Positions 34,301 through 41,654 of a DNA stretch of 64,000 bases are shown here, in pieces (within the stretch, counting starts at the first letter, position 1; every line of letters starts with the position of its first letter). The notes under the pieces are model-generated. The model worked only from the letters and a program-made list of their open reading frames with translations, had not been told where the DNA came from and did not search any database. The translations under genes and the position numbers were made by a program. The DNA is taken from contig CAVKQI010000002.1 of assembly GCA_963658405.1 (NCBI GenBank), positions 1 to 64,000 of the forward strand, given 5' to 3'. This DNA is from CAG-791 sp963658405. GTDB taxonomy: Bacteria; Bacillota; Clostridia; Lachnospirales; Lachnospiraceae.

Positions 34301-37300
34301 ATCAGAATATTCTCCAGGTGGAGATCCCCGGTTTTGTGCCGGATATCCCGGTGCTTGCCATGAGCACGGAGGCGTTTGCCGCTTACAAAAAGGAATTCGC
34401 AAAGCCCTTTGATTTAGCCCATGGGCCGCTGTGCCGCTTTGCGCTGGTGCAGGCAGACAGACTCTATCTCCTGCTGGATATGCATCACCTGGCAGCGGAT
34501 GGCGCATCTGTGGATCTGGTGTTCCGGGAGCTTTGCATGGCCCTGGACGGGGAGAAAATCGCGCCGGAATCCTATACCTCCTTTGATTTTACCAGAGAGC
34601 AGCATCTGGACGAGGAAAATGAGAAATTCTTCGACCAGGTCATGGCAGGCGCGGAGGAAGCTTCCCAGCTGATCCCGGATGTCTATGAAAAGGGTAAGCC
34701 CCACACGGAGGGAATGGCAGAGGTGCCGGTGGATCTGGCAGCTGTGAGCGACTATGCAAAAGCCCATGGCATCACACCGGCAGCCGTCTATCTGGCGGCC
34801 TCCTTCCTGGCAGTGGGCCGGTATATCTGCGAGGACCAGGTGGCCATCGCCACCATCTCCAGCGGCCGCAGCGATGTGCGCATTGCCGGCACGGTCGGCA
34901 TGTTCGTCAATACCCTGCCGCTGGCTGCCCATCTGGATGCACAGGAGTCGGCAGAGGACTTTATCCGTCGCATCGCAGAGCTCTTTACCGGTGTGATCAG
35001 ACACGAGAATCATCCCTTTGCGGCGATCGCAGCCAAATATGATTTTAAGCCCCAGATCTCCTATGCGTATCAGGTAGGCGTCCTGGGTAAATATGAGACA
35101 GCCCTGGGTGCAGTGGAGACAGAGGACCTGTCTCCGGATCAGGCCAAGCTCCCCATTTCCATCCAGATCTTCGGCGAGGCAGGGAAGAAGGGAACCGTGC
35201 AGATCTATTACGATGCGGCCCTCTTCAGTGAAGCCTTTGCAAAGGGATTCGCCCGGAGCATCGCCCTGGCAGCGCAGCAGCTCATCCGCCCGGTGAAGGT
35301 GGGTGATGTGAGCCTGACGGACAAAGAAGACTGGGCAAGGCTGGACGGCTACAACCAGCCCATGCGTCTTGACTTTGATCCGGAAGATTCCGTCATAACT
35401 AAATTTAAGAAGATCGCAGCACAGTTCCCGGACAAGGAGGCAGCGGTCTATAAAGAGAAATCCTATACATATCGGGAACTGGATGAGGTGACAGACCGCC
35501 TGGCAGCCTGCATCTATGAGCGGGTCAGCCGGGTAACAGGAAAGCGAGATCTGGCGGAGCAGGTGGTCTCTGTGATCATTTCCCGCAGTGAGTATGTCTT
35601 CCTGCTGCCGCTGGCGATCCTGAAGGCGGGCTGCGGCTATGAGCCGCTGGATCCGAGCTACCCGCAGGAGCGGCTGAACTTTATGGTGCAGGATGCCGGC
35701 GCCGGCCTTCTGATCGCCGAGAGAGACTTGGCGCCGCTGGTCAATGAATACCAGGGCGAGATCCTCTACGTGGACGAGCTGGCCGATGCCGCTGCAGGGC
35801 TGACAGAATACACCCTGCCCGCTGCGCCGAAGGCGCATGACCTGATGATCATGCTCTATACCTCCGGTTCCACCGGCACGCCCAAGGGATGCCAGATCGA
35901 GCACGGCAACATGGTGACCTTTGCCTACGGCTCCAACTATGAGGGATTTTATACCACAGACGGACGGACAGCGTCCTTTGCCTCCTTCGGCTTTGATGTT
36001 TGCATGTCCGATACCTTCTGCACCCTGTTAAACGGTGCCACCCTGTGCGTGATCCCGGAGGATGTGCGGATGAACCTGCATGAGTTGGCCGCCTATTTCG
36101 ACGAGGCGGGGATCACCCAGGTGCTTCTGACTACCCAGGTGGGCGTGCAGTTCGTACAGAACTATCCGCAGATGAAGACCCTGCGCTTTCTGGTAATGGG
36201 CGGAGAAAAACTCCCGCCGCTGGATCCTTCCGCCTTGAACTATACGATCATCAACGGCTACGGCCCCACAGAGAACTGCTGCGGTGTCAGCCTCTTCCCG
36301 ATCCGTTTCTGGGAACCCAATGTGCCCATCGGCAGACCCATGGTGACTATCGCCGGCTATGTGCTGGATAAGTGCGGTCATCGCCTGCCTGCCGGCGCCG
36401 CAGGAGAGTTCTGCCTGTGCGGCCCGCAGGTCACGAGAGGGTACTTAAACCGGCCGGATAAGACAGCAGAGGCCTATACCAGCTGCCCGTGGAATGAGTT
36501 CCGCATGTATCACACCGGTGACATTGTCCGCTACCGGGAGGACGGCAATGTGGAATTTGTGGGCAGAAAGGACGGCCAGGTCAAGATCCGTGGCTTCCGT
36601 GTGGAGACCAAGGAAGTAGAGGCGGTGATCCGGGAGTATCCGGGCATCACCGATGCCACCGTGCAGGCCTACAGCTATGACAACGGCGGCAAGTACCTGG
36701 CGGCCTTTATCGTCAGCGATGAGACGGTGGATATCGATGCCCTGCATCAGTTTATCCGGGACCGCAAGCCCGCCTATATGGTGCCGCTGGTCACCATGCA
36801 GATCGATAAGATCCCGCTGACCATCAACCAGAAGGTGGATAAAAAGGCCCTGCCGAAGCCGGAGATCAAGAAGGCCGGCTATGAGGCACCTGCCAATAAG
36901 GCCGAGGAGGATTTCTGCACCATATTCAGTCAGATCCTGGGTGTGGAAAAGGTAGGCGCTGCCGACGACTTCTTTGAGCTGGGAGGCAGCTCCATCAGCG
37001 CCATGCGTGTGGTGGTGGCAGCCAATCAGCTGGGCTATGCCGTGGTCTACCAGAACATCTTTGACAATACCACGCCCCGGATGCTGGCAGCCTTTGTCGG
37101 CGCAGAGAGCAGTGCCTCGGCTGCAGAAAAGCAGGAGAGCGCAGCACCGGCAGCGGCAGGGACAGAGGGAGATTCCTTCTACGGACCCGGCACCACAGAG
37201 ATCGGCCGGGACGGCTATGACTACCATGCCATCAATGCCCTGCTTCGGGGCAATACGGTGGAGGCCTTCCGCAGCGGAGAGCAGCAGCCGCTGGGCGATG

Positions 37301-38421
37301 TGCTGCTGTGCGGCGCCACCGGCTATCTGGGCATCCATGTATTCCGCGAGCTCATGGAAAAGACCGACAGCAAGGTCTATTGCCTGATCCGGGCAAAGAA
37401 GGGACAGAGCGCAAAGGAGCGCTTCCGGGATCTGCTGCAGTATTACTTCGGAGAGGGGTATGAAGCCCTTTTCGATACCCGCATTTTCCTGATCGAGGGA
37501 GATGCCATGGAGCCCGAGGCACTGGCTGATTTCCATATGGAGGCACAGGAGATCACCGTCATCAACTGCGCGGCCAGCGTCAAGCATTTTGCCAAGGGAG
37601 ATGAGATCGAGAGAGCCAATCTGGAGATCGTCCGCAACCTGATCGGCTGGTGTCAGAAAAACAGCGCCAGACTGGTCCATGTCTCCACGGAGAGTGTCTT
37701 CGGACACCCCGCTGCAGGCGTGCCCAGGGACGGCCTGCTCTATGACGAGCACATGCTCTATGTAGGACAGATCTACGAGGACAATCAGTATGTGCGCTCC
37801 AAATTCCTGGCAGAGAGGCTGATCTACGAAAAGATCCTGAAGGAAGATCTCAATGCCAAGGTACTGCGGGCCGGTAATCTGGCGCCCCGCGACAGCGACG
37901 GTCATTTCCAGATCAATGCCGGATCCAATAACTATATGAATACACTGAAGGGCTTTGCCCTCCTGAGACTGGTGCCCTATGAGGAAGCGGTGACCAGCAC
38001 GGAGTTCTCCCCCATCGACAAGGTGGCAGAGGCAGTGCTGCTGCTGGGACAGACGCCGAGAGCCTGCGTATGCTTTATGATGAGCAATAACCACCGGCCG
38101 CTGATGGGAGATGTCATCGACGGTCTGCGGGACTGGGGCTATGAGATCCGCTATGCAGAGAATGAGGAATTTGCGGGGGCTCTGCAGAAAGCGCTGCAGG
38201 ATCCGAAGCTTTGCGATGCCATGAGACCCTTTATGGCCTATGCCATGAATGATGAACAGGGCAGCAAGTCTTCCCTGGGACTGGACGAACTCAGTGTCTC
38301 CTATACCACGCAGATCCTGGCCCGGTACGGCTTTAGCTGGCCGGTGTGCGGGGCAGAGTATGAGCATCGGTTCCTGGAAGCCATGGGTGGATTTGAAGAA
38401 AAATCATCAGATAACGCCTGA
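31321..38421 (+). CDS. Dimodular NRPS with terminal reductase (crippled C-A-T-C-A-T-R)
   Basis: A 2366-residue synthetase. The first C domain (to about 330) lacks some 110-120 residues including HHxxxDG. A1 about 345-840 (YTSGSTGVPKG at 483), T1 Ser870, C2 about 925-1350 (HHLAADG 1055-1061), A2 about 1370-1830 (YTSGSTGTPKG at 1513), T2 Ser1891, reductase about 1985-2360 (GATGYLG 1998-2004, Tyr2157/Lys2161). NADPH release should give a dipeptide aldehyde that can cyclise to a pyrazinone, as in related gut clostridial enzymes. Read by eye the A1 code is D-A-S-T-L-G-V-I-C-K (perhaps aromatic), A2 D-V-S-T-V-G-G-C-G-K (unclear). ATG 31321 was chosen over upstream starts overlapping STAS. Confidence 0.93.
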   Translation: MKYTLQQNQLGVYGAEMLSGEDSNYNIETLTPLDPKVDPERSREALTGNDDAVIAMHGQEEQARGSADFEEEKAWYLQEFSAYEETNSMPLPDREQKEVCFQDRGIALSVDEAALQALAAGTHTTKSTIFMAAFALTLSKFSADDKVFFTTIYQGRDTETLKNALGMLVRTLPVGISLEAGEQTETFLTKLRTQYIKTSESKAYAFTDLSRNLGVKSNILFAYQEDFHHYALETGACTVPVDAKGSASPGISFCLQIFKKQGAYEAVCTYPAHLYSEALTDRFLESYKHILGELLIRERIEDIEICDDGQLAVVESFNPASFAAGEGQGDIVTLFKKTVEKYPSMTALVYREKQYTFKELDEMTERLGAAILTQVQQADIQGQPVVSILISRNENMVIAPLAAMKAGCTYQPLDPAYPRERLNFMVKDAGAALVIEEPCYGDVLEEYTGRRLSTDTFEEIFRGQMPEVTLPGVRPEDAMVLLYTSGSTGVPKGVILEQRNIAAWCGWYERFLDLEPGDDLACYASFGFDAHMSDIYPALTGGKTVHIIPEEIRLDLIALNQYFTDHNVRSTLITTAVAYQFASNIRESSLKYLLTGGEKLASLDPPTDYTLINVYGPTEATICVTAKKVLEKENNIPIGAGFDINRLYVVDRYLHRLPVGAPGELLIAGPQVGRGYLNRPDKTAEVFIRDPFAAETDPPFSRCYRTGDIVRWRENGEIEFVGRRDHQVKIHGYRIELKEVEAVIREFKGIQDATVQAFDDPNGGKFIAAYVCAEEPVDIEAMNAFIAERKPAYMVPYVTMQIDHIPYNVNQKVDKNALPKPELKAKTGSQRASAAPLNILEKEIKALLAELLGTEEFGVADELIAIGLTSINSIKLAALLYNTYGISINAFDLLDGATLQTIENAILTRWMKAGDEGSDASASGAGASGSSAPLSFAQQGVYSECLANPESTFYNLPTCLTLPAGTKQEDVTEAVKQVTAAHPALGSYFAPDEDQNILQVEIPGFVPDIPVLAMSTEAFAAYKKEFAKPFDLAHGPLCRFALVQADRLYLLLDMHHLAADGASVDLVFRELCMALDGEKIAPESYTSFDFTREQHLDEENEKFFDQVMAGAEEASQLIPDVYEKGKPHTEGMAEVPVDLAAVSDYAKAHGITPAAVYLAASFLAVGRYICEDQVAIATISSGRSDVRIAGTVGMFVNTLPLAAHLDAQESAEDFIRRIAELFTGVIRHENHPFAAIAAKYDFKPQISYAYQVGVLGKYETALGAVETEDLSPDQAKLPISIQIFGEAGKKGTVQIYYDAALFSEAFAKGFARSIALAAQQLIRPVKVGDVSLTDKEDWARLDGYNQPMRLDFDPEDSVITKFKKIAAQFPDKEAAVYKEKSYTYRELDEVTDRLAACIYERVSRVTGKRDLAEQVVSVIISRSEYVFLLPLAILKAGCGYEPLDPSYPQERLNFMVQDAGAGLLIAERDLAPLVNEYQGEILYVDELADAAAGLTEYTLPAAPKAHDLMIMLYTSGSTGTPKGCQIEHGNMVTFAYGSNYEGFYTTDGRTASFASFGFDVCMSDTFCTLLNGATLCVIPEDVRMNLHELAAYFDEAGITQVLLTTQVGVQFVQNYPQMKTLRFLVMGGEKLPPLDPSALNYTIINGYGPTENCCGVSLFPIRFWEPNVPIGRPMVTIAGYVLDKCGHRLPAGAAGEFCLCGPQVTRGYLNRPDKTAEAYTSCPWNEFRMYHTGDIVRYREDGNVEFVGRKDGQVKIRGFRVETKEVEAVIREYPGITDATVQAYSYDNGGKYLAAFIVSDETVDIDALHQFIRDRKPAYMVPLVTMQIDKIPLTINQKVDKKALPKPEIKKAGYEAPANKAEEDFCTIFSQILGVEKVGAADDFFELGGSSISAMRVVVAANQLGYAVVYQNIFDNTTPRMLAAFVGAESSASAAEKQESAAPAAAGTEGDSFYGPGTTEIGRDGYDYHAINALLRGNTVEAFRSGEQQPLGDVLLCGATGYLGIHVFRELMEKTDSKVYCLIRAKKGQSAKERFRDLLQYYFGEGYEALFDTRIFLIEGDAMEPEALADFHMEAQEITVINCAASVKHFAKGDEIERANLEIVRNLIGWCQKNSARLVHVSTESVFGHPAAGVPRDGLLYDEHMLYVGQIYEDNQYVRSKFLAERLIYEKILKEDLNAKVLRAGNLAPRDSDGHFQINAGSNNYMNTLKGFALLRLVPYEEAVTSTEFSPIDKVAEAVLLLGQTPRACVCFMMSNNHRPLMGDVIDGLRDWGYEIRYAENEEFAGALQKALQDPKLCDAMRPFMAYAMNDEQGSKSSLGLDELSVSYTTQILARYGFSWPVCGAEYEHRFLEAMGGFEEKSSDNA

Positions 38422-38516
38422 TGGCGTTGTCTGATGATTGCCGGCATGCTGCAGGCAGCATACCGGGAGAGCGTATCGGAGAATTCGCCTTCGCGAATTC
38501 TCCTCACGAGGTGAAA
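38402..38516 (+). repeat. Three-hairpin leader module between NRPS1 and NRPS2
   Basis: AATCATCAGATAACGCC pairs with the complement at 38423-38439 (spanning the NRPS1 stop), then CCGG-ATGCTGC/GCAGCAT-CCGG, then a perfect GGAGAATTCGC-CTTC-GCGAATTCTCC, followed by GAGGTGAAA next to the NRPS2 ATG. None has a T-run, so these are probably RNA-stabilising or translation-tuning rather than terminators. Confidence 0.85.
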
Positions 38517-41500
38517 ATGAATTTACTGTTCCATGAACATTTTTCCAGAACGGCGCAGGCGGCGCCGGGGCATCCGGCGCTCTGCGATGAGCAGGGGACG
38601 CTGACTTACCGGGAGGCGGACGAGCTGACCAACGGTCTGGCCGATGCCCTCCTGCAGGCGGGTCTGACCGCCGGGGAGGCAGTGGCTGTCTTTGTCTCCC
38701 GGCAGAAGGAGATCCTGCTGGGGGCCATCGCGGTCATGAAGGCCGGGGGCATTTTCCTGCCCCTGGATGAGGGGTATCCCGACGAGCGGCTTTCCTACAT
38801 GATGGAGGATGCCGGGGCGCGCTTTGTCCTGGCGGACCGCACATTGGCAGGGCAGAGAAAAGAGGCCCTGGAAGGTCGGCAGGTCTTTTATTTTGATGAG
38901 GCAAAGACACTGCAGGACTTTTCTCCGGTGCCCAGAGTATCTGATGATCCGGTGATGATCCTTTATACCTCCGGCACGACCGGAAAGCCCAAGGGTGTGG
39001 TGCATCGGCATGCCCTTCTGCAGAATGTCAATGACTGGATGCTGGGGCACGAAGGTCTTGTTTTTGATCCGGACAGCCATATGGGCATCATGTCCGGCTT
39101 TACCTTTGTGGCCACCAATGTCTTTATGTTCGGCGCGCTGCAGGGGAGCGGCACTGTGCACATCGCTCCCAATGATGTAAAGCAGAATACGGACGTCCTC
39201 TATGCCTATATCAGGGAAAAGGGCATCACCCATATCTTCATGCCCTCGAGTCTGACGGCAGCTATGGCAGAGGAGTATGACCTTGGCGGCGTCACGCTTT
39301 TTGCCGGCGGCGAAAAGCTGCGCAATTTCGCCCCCTGCTCTCCACAGACCAGGGTCTACAATATGTACGGCAGCACCGAGCTGGCCACAATCTTTTCCAT
39401 ACGGGTGTACGGCAATGAGACCATCATGCCCATCGGGTATCTGACCCGGGGAGATCACGCCCTTCTGGTGGATGAAGATCAGCAGCCGGTAAAGGAGGGA
39501 GAGGCCGGTGAATTGCTCCTCTCCGATCCCCGGATGTCCCATCAGTACCTGCATCTGCCGGAGCAGACGGCGGCGAAGTGGACACGGATAGACGGCGAGC
39601 TGTATTTCCATACCGGAGACCGGATGCGCCGGGATGAAAAGGGTATCTACTACATCCTGGGCCGCATGGACAATATGGTAAAGCTCCGGGGCTTTCGTAT
39701 CGAGACCGGTGAGGTGGAGACCCAGGTATCCAAGACCTTTGCACAGCTGGGGATGGCCGCAGGACAGGTAGTGGTGGTGCTGCGGACGGTCAACGGTATC
39801 GACCATCTGGCCTGCTACTATGAGTCAGCGGTGACCTTTGATGAAAAGAAGGTGTCGCAGGCTCTGTCCAGATTCCTGCCGGCCTATATGATGCCGGATC
39901 TCTGGACGGCGGTGGAGACCATGCCCCGCAATGCCAACGGCAAGGTGATCCGGGCCGAGCTGCCGGAGCCCGCCATGCAGGTACATTTCCTGGGGGCTAT
40001 CTTCAGTGAGGCAGAGCTGCGGGTGGTGGAGGCGGCAGGCGCTGTGCTGCACTTAGAAGGCGCCATCGACCCGGATGACAGCTTCGTGCAGCTGGGCGGC
40101 GACTCCCTGCGGGCCATGGAGCTGGCTTCTGTGCTGGGAGAGCAGGGCATACGGATCAGCGGCGCCCGGATCCTGGCGCTGGATTCCCTGCGGGAGATCG
40201 CGCAGGCAGCCCAGATCCACTACGAAAGACTCTGGACGGTAGAGGAATACGAGGCATTGAAATATGCCTATCTGGAACACGGAGAGAAGATCTGTCAGGT
40301 ACGGCCCTTAAGTGCCAGACAGGATGACCTGCTCTGCCAGCAGCTGATCCATCCGGACAGACTGGTCTCGGACAGCCGTTTTCTCTTTGTCCTGGATAGT
40401 CGGTTAAAGGAAGAGGACCTGCGGCAGGTGCTGGATACTCTGGCGGACCAAAATCCCGGGATGCGGGCCTCCGTAGCCTGCCGGAATGTATCTATTTTCC
40501 AGTGCGTCATCACAGATCGCCGGATCCCGTTTACGATGATCCGCAGCGAGGAAAGGGATGTGGCCTCCGCTTATGCCAGACTGTGCCGGGAGGAGGAGAC
40601 AAAGCCCTTTGATCTGCAGTTTTCGCCGATGTTCCGGGTATCCTGCTTAGAGCAGCCGGAGGGACCCTCCTGTCTGCTGGTGACCGCCAATAAGGCGGCC
40701 TATGAGCAGCCGGTGCTGCGCCGGCTCTTTGCCCAGATGATGGAGCTGCTGCTGCATTACTATCCGAAGGATCAGGAGATCGCCGCCTGGAAGGAGCTCT
40801 TTGACCAGGCCGTGCAGGCGGACGAAGCGGACGCCGGAGAGACGAAATCGGCTACGCAGAGCCGGCAGGCGGATGCCCTGTCCCTGCCCGGACAGGAAGA
40901 AGACAAGGAGATTTTTATCTATTCCGATCAGCCGGAGAAAAAGATCTTCTTTGTCCACACGGGCAATACCGGCAGCAGCGCCTATTACCAGCTGGCCGGA
41001 CGGATCCGGGAGAAATATGCCTTTGCCGTGGTAGAGCCCTATAACCTCTATCACAGGGATGACGTTCAGCACGGCATCAGGGCGATTGCAGCCAAGTATA
41101 TCGAGATCATAAAGAAATACCAGCCGGAGGGCCCCTATATTCTGGGAGGCTGGTGCTACGGCGGCGTGGTGGCCCATGAGATGGCCTGCCAGCTGGAGGA
41201 GCGGGGAGAGAAAGTAGAGCATCTGATCCTGCTGGATGCCCATGCTCTGGCCAGTGACAGCATGCGGGCTCTGGCGGCGCCGATGCAGGCCGGGGTGGGC
41301 CGCAGCTATTTCGAGACCTGTCCCCTCTTTAAGGAGCTGCGGGAAAATGGTATGCTGGAGGCAGTGATCGAAAATGCTGCGCAGGTCACCCGGGATCTCA
41401 ACGACCATGTGCCGAAGATGTATCACGGAGAGGTGACCTACTTTAAGCCGGAGCACACGCCGGCAGCGGCAGAGGGAGAAGTGCTGCGCTACTGGCAGGA

Positions 41501-41648
41501 GATGATGAAAAAGCAGGCGGGGAATTACGAGAATTACTGCGAAAAAGATAAGCTGACGGTGATCCTGACCCCCAGGGAGCATGATGAGATGATGGAGCCG
41601 GATTCTCTGGATGTCATCGTGCCGAAGCTGTACGAAATACTGGAGTGA
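38517..41648 (+). CDS. NRPS with A-T-degenerate half C-thioesterase architecture
   Basis: A 1043-residue synthetase. A domain about 5-495 (YTSGTTGKPKG at 150), T domain Ser530 (GGDSL). Residues about 595-790 resemble only the N-terminal half of a C domain, with NKAAYEQ (725-731) where HHxxxDG should be. A type I thioesterase follows (about 810-1043) whose nucleophile elbow is GWCYGG, so Cys880 replaces Ser; the His is in PREHDEM. In the substrate pocket Val198 replaces the Asp that binds the alpha-amino group, suggesting a non-alpha-amino acid. ATG 38517 follows GAGGTGAAA; an upstream frame extension is ignored. Confidence 0.9.
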   Translation: MNLLFHEHFSRTAQAAPGHPALCDEQGTLTYREADELTNGLADALLQAGLTAGEAVAVFVSRQKEILLGAIAVMKAGGIFLPLDEGYPDERLSYMMEDAGARFVLADRTLAGQRKEALEGRQVFYFDEAKTLQDFSPVPRVSDDPVMILYTSGTTGKPKGVVHRHALLQNVNDWMLGHEGLVFDPDSHMGIMSGFTFVATNVFMFGALQGSGTVHIAPNDVKQNTDVLYAYIREKGITHIFMPSSLTAAMAEEYDLGGVTLFAGGEKLRNFAPCSPQTRVYNMYGSTELATIFSIRVYGNETIMPIGYLTRGDHALLVDEDQQPVKEGEAGELLLSDPRMSHQYLHLPEQTAAKWTRIDGELYFHTGDRMRRDEKGIYYILGRMDNMVKLRGFRIETGEVETQVSKTFAQLGMAAGQVVVVLRTVNGIDHLACYYESAVTFDEKKVSQALSRFLPAYMMPDLWTAVETMPRNANGKVIRAELPEPAMQVHFLGAIFSEAELRVVEAAGAVLHLEGAIDPDDSFVQLGGDSLRAMELASVLGEQGIRISGARILALDSLREIAQAAQIHYERLWTVEEYEALKYAYLEHGEKICQVRPLSARQDDLLCQQLIHPDRLVSDSRFLFVLDSRLKEEDLRQVLDTLADQNPGMRASVACRNVSIFQCVITDRRIPFTMIRSEERDVASAYARLCREEETKPFDLQFSPMFRVSCLEQPEGPSCLLVTANKAAYEQPVLRRLFAQMMELLLHYYPKDQEIAAWKELFDQAVQADEADAGETKSATQSRQADALSLPGQEEDKEIFIYSDQPEKKIFFVHTGNTGSSAYYQLAGRIREKYAFAVVEPYNLYHRDDVQHGIRAIAAKYIEIIKKYQPEGPYILGGWCYGGVVAHEMACQLEERGEKVEHLILLDAHALASDSMRALAAPMQAGVGRSYFETCPLFKELRENGMLEAVIENAAQVTRDLNDHVPKMYHGEVTYFKPEHTPAAAEGEVLRYWQEMMKKQAGNYENYCEKDKLTVILTPREHDEMMEPDSLDVIVPKLYEILE

Positions 41649-41654
41649 GCCGGA

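Noticed and set aside
36445..38367. A 640-codon minus-strand frame opposite NRPS1
   Set aside because: It lies fully inside the A2-T2-reductase region, whose motifs are intact.
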